64,000 bases of DNA from Cellulosimicrobium cellulans (GTDB taxonomy: Bacteria; Actinomycetota; Actinomycetes; Actinomycetales; Cellulomonadaceae): assembly GCF_007679345.1 (NCBI RefSeq), contig NZ_VEGH01000004.1, forward strand, positions 186,001-250,000, in the 5' to 3' direction. Below, one piece after another: positions 63,109-64,000 of this stretch. Under the pieces are notes generated by a model that saw nothing but the letters and a program-made list of their open reading frames with translations, made no database searches and was not told the origin of the DNA. Each line of letters starts with the position of its first letter. Position 1 is the stretch's first letter. The position numbers were made by a program, and so were the translations under genes.

Positions 63109-64000
63109 ATGGACTGCGACGTCGTGGTGGTCGGGGCCGGGCTGGCCGGGCTGACCTGCGCACGGACCCTGCACGCGCGCGGGCTGGACGTCCGCGTGCT
63201 CGAGGCGGGTGCGGCCGTGGGCGGGCGGGTGCGCAGCGAGCAGGTCGACGGGTTCACGCTCGACCGCGGGTTCCAGGTGATCAACCCGGCCTACCCGGCG
63301 CTGCGCGACGTCGTGGACGTGGCCGCCCTCCGGCTGCAGCCGTTCCTGCCCGGTGTCGCCGTGCGGCGGGACGACGGCCTGGCGGTGCTGGCGGACCCGC
63401 GGCGAGCGCCGGCGCGGCTGCGCGAGACGCTCGGCAGCGGCTACGTCCGGGTGGGGGAGCTCGCGGCGCTCGCGCGCTGGGCGGCGCCGGCGCTGGGGTC
63501 GGTGCGCGCGCTGGAGACCGGGCCGGACGCCACGCTCGCGGAGTCGCTGACCGCGGCGGGGGTCGACGGCCCGCTGCGGCACGAGGTGCTGGAGCCGTTC
63601 CTCGCGGGGGTGCTGGCCGACGAGTCGGGCGCGACGTCCGCGACGTTCGCCCGGCTGGTGGTGCGGTCGATGCTGCGGGGGACGCCGGGCCTGCCGGTCG
63701 GGGGCGCGGGCGCGCTCCCCGCGCTGCTCGCGGACGGCCTGCCGCACGTGGCGACCGGCGCGCGGGTCGGCGCGGTCGAGCGGGTCGACGGCGGCCGGGC
63801 GGTGCTGGTCGAGGGCAGCCGGGTGCGGGCGCGGGCCGTGGTCGTCGCCGCGGACCCGGTCACGGCGGCCGCGCTCGCCGGGGTCGACGCGCCGCCGATG
63901 CGCGGGCTCACGACGACCTGGTGGGCGGCCGAGGGCATCCCGCGGGTGGACGCGGTCGTGGTCGACGGCCGGCGGCGCGGGCCGGTGGTGGACGCGGCGC
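63109..64000 (+). CDS. NAD(P)/FAD-dependent oxidoreductase, cut by the window end
   Basis: The first 297 codons are visible. The protein begins MDCDVVVVGAGLAGLTCART, a dinucleotide-binding Rossmann fold, followed by GGRVRSEQVDGFTLDRGFQV, typical of amine-oxidase or phytoene-desaturase-type flavoproteins, and LPVGGAGALPALLADGL. ATG 63109 has TAGGCT 7 bases upstream and no ribosome binding site, so it is probably leaderless. The C-terminal part, and thus the substrate class, lies outside the window. Confidence 0.85.
   Translation, partial: MDCDVVVVGAGLAGLTCARTLHARGLDVRVLEAGAAVGGRVRSEQVDGFTLDRGFQVINPAYPALRDVVDVAALRLQPFLPGVAVRRDDGLAVLADPRRAPARLRETLGSGYVRVGELAALARWAAPALGSVRALETGPDATLAESLTAAGVDGPLRHEVLEPFLAGVLADESGATSATFARLVVRSMLRGTPGLPVGGAGALPALLADGLPHVATGARVGAVERVDGGRAVLVEGSRVRARAVVVAADPVTAAALAGVDAPPMRGLTTTWWAAEGIPRVDAVVVDGRRRGPVVDAA

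Overview
The window looks like a chromosomal segment of a very GC-rich actinomycete. The gene content and order (SecA1; aroA-rsgA-hisN; SigR/RsrA; Kgd; prfB-ftsE-ftsX-M23-smpB; a tmRNA with a tag ending ALAA; a 24-residue bL37) and the cellulolytic/pectinolytic surface-protein style suggest Micrococcales, most likely Cellulomonas or a close relative. The genus is an inference from gene content. No rRNA, tRNA (apart from tmRNA), CRISPR array, prophage or intact insertion sequence was seen, and coding density is high: no gap without a gene exceeds about 260 bases.

Layout. 0-9.8 kb: secA, an Rv3235-family gene preceded by a tiny overlapping leader ORF, then hisN, rsgA and aroA on the minus strand, and the thiol-stress sigma factor sigR with its anti-sigma factor rsrA. 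9.8-15 kb: the 24-codon ribosomal gene bL37, an orphan PilT ATPase, a DUF4097/PadR pair, a probable SGNH pseudo-enzyme and a GlxA-type regulator. 15-25 kb: kgd, a Bcr/CflA pump with a divergent MarR, an ABC exporter and a two-component system. 25-29.8 kb: two coupled CNNM/CorC-type membrane proteins behind a proline-rich upstream ORF, an M15 peptidase and an aldose epimerase. 29.9-34.8 kb: prfB, ftsE, ftsX, an M23 hydrolase and smpB. 34.9-45.4 kb: a block of metabolic, repair and transport genes separating smpB from ssrA. 45.5-51.6 kb: ssrA, a MarR/VOC pair, an orphan sugar-type binding protein, a membrane-tethered PemK-like protein and a large LAxTG-anchored pectate-lyase-like protein. 51.7-55.6 kb: a four-gene iron-siderophore uptake operon behind an iron box. 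55.6-64 kb: DUF429, AlkZ-like and FAD-oxidase genes, two DUF1905 paralogues, a truncated HNH gene, an aldo/keto reductase, a LysR gene and the start of an FAD-dependent oxidoreductase.

Cis-regulation is the most unusual part. A SigR-type promoter (GGAAT-N19-GTT) lies just upstream of sigR so that its transcript would begin almost exactly at an in-frame ATG 35 codons before the normal start, which predicts two SigR isoforms. A second exact match (GGAAT-N18-GTT) lies upstream of ssrA and ties tmRNA to the same thiol-stress circuit. Two 75-base elements, each built of two tandem half-sites followed by two inverted half-sites with identical spacing, sit in convergent intergenic regions 14 kb apart. 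About a third of the genes appear leaderless: a TAnnnT box 6-9 bases before the start codon and no ribosome binding site. That pattern was used to choose several starts. Palindromic operators were found for TetR, two MarR systems, PadR, LacI and DtxR/IdeR regulators.
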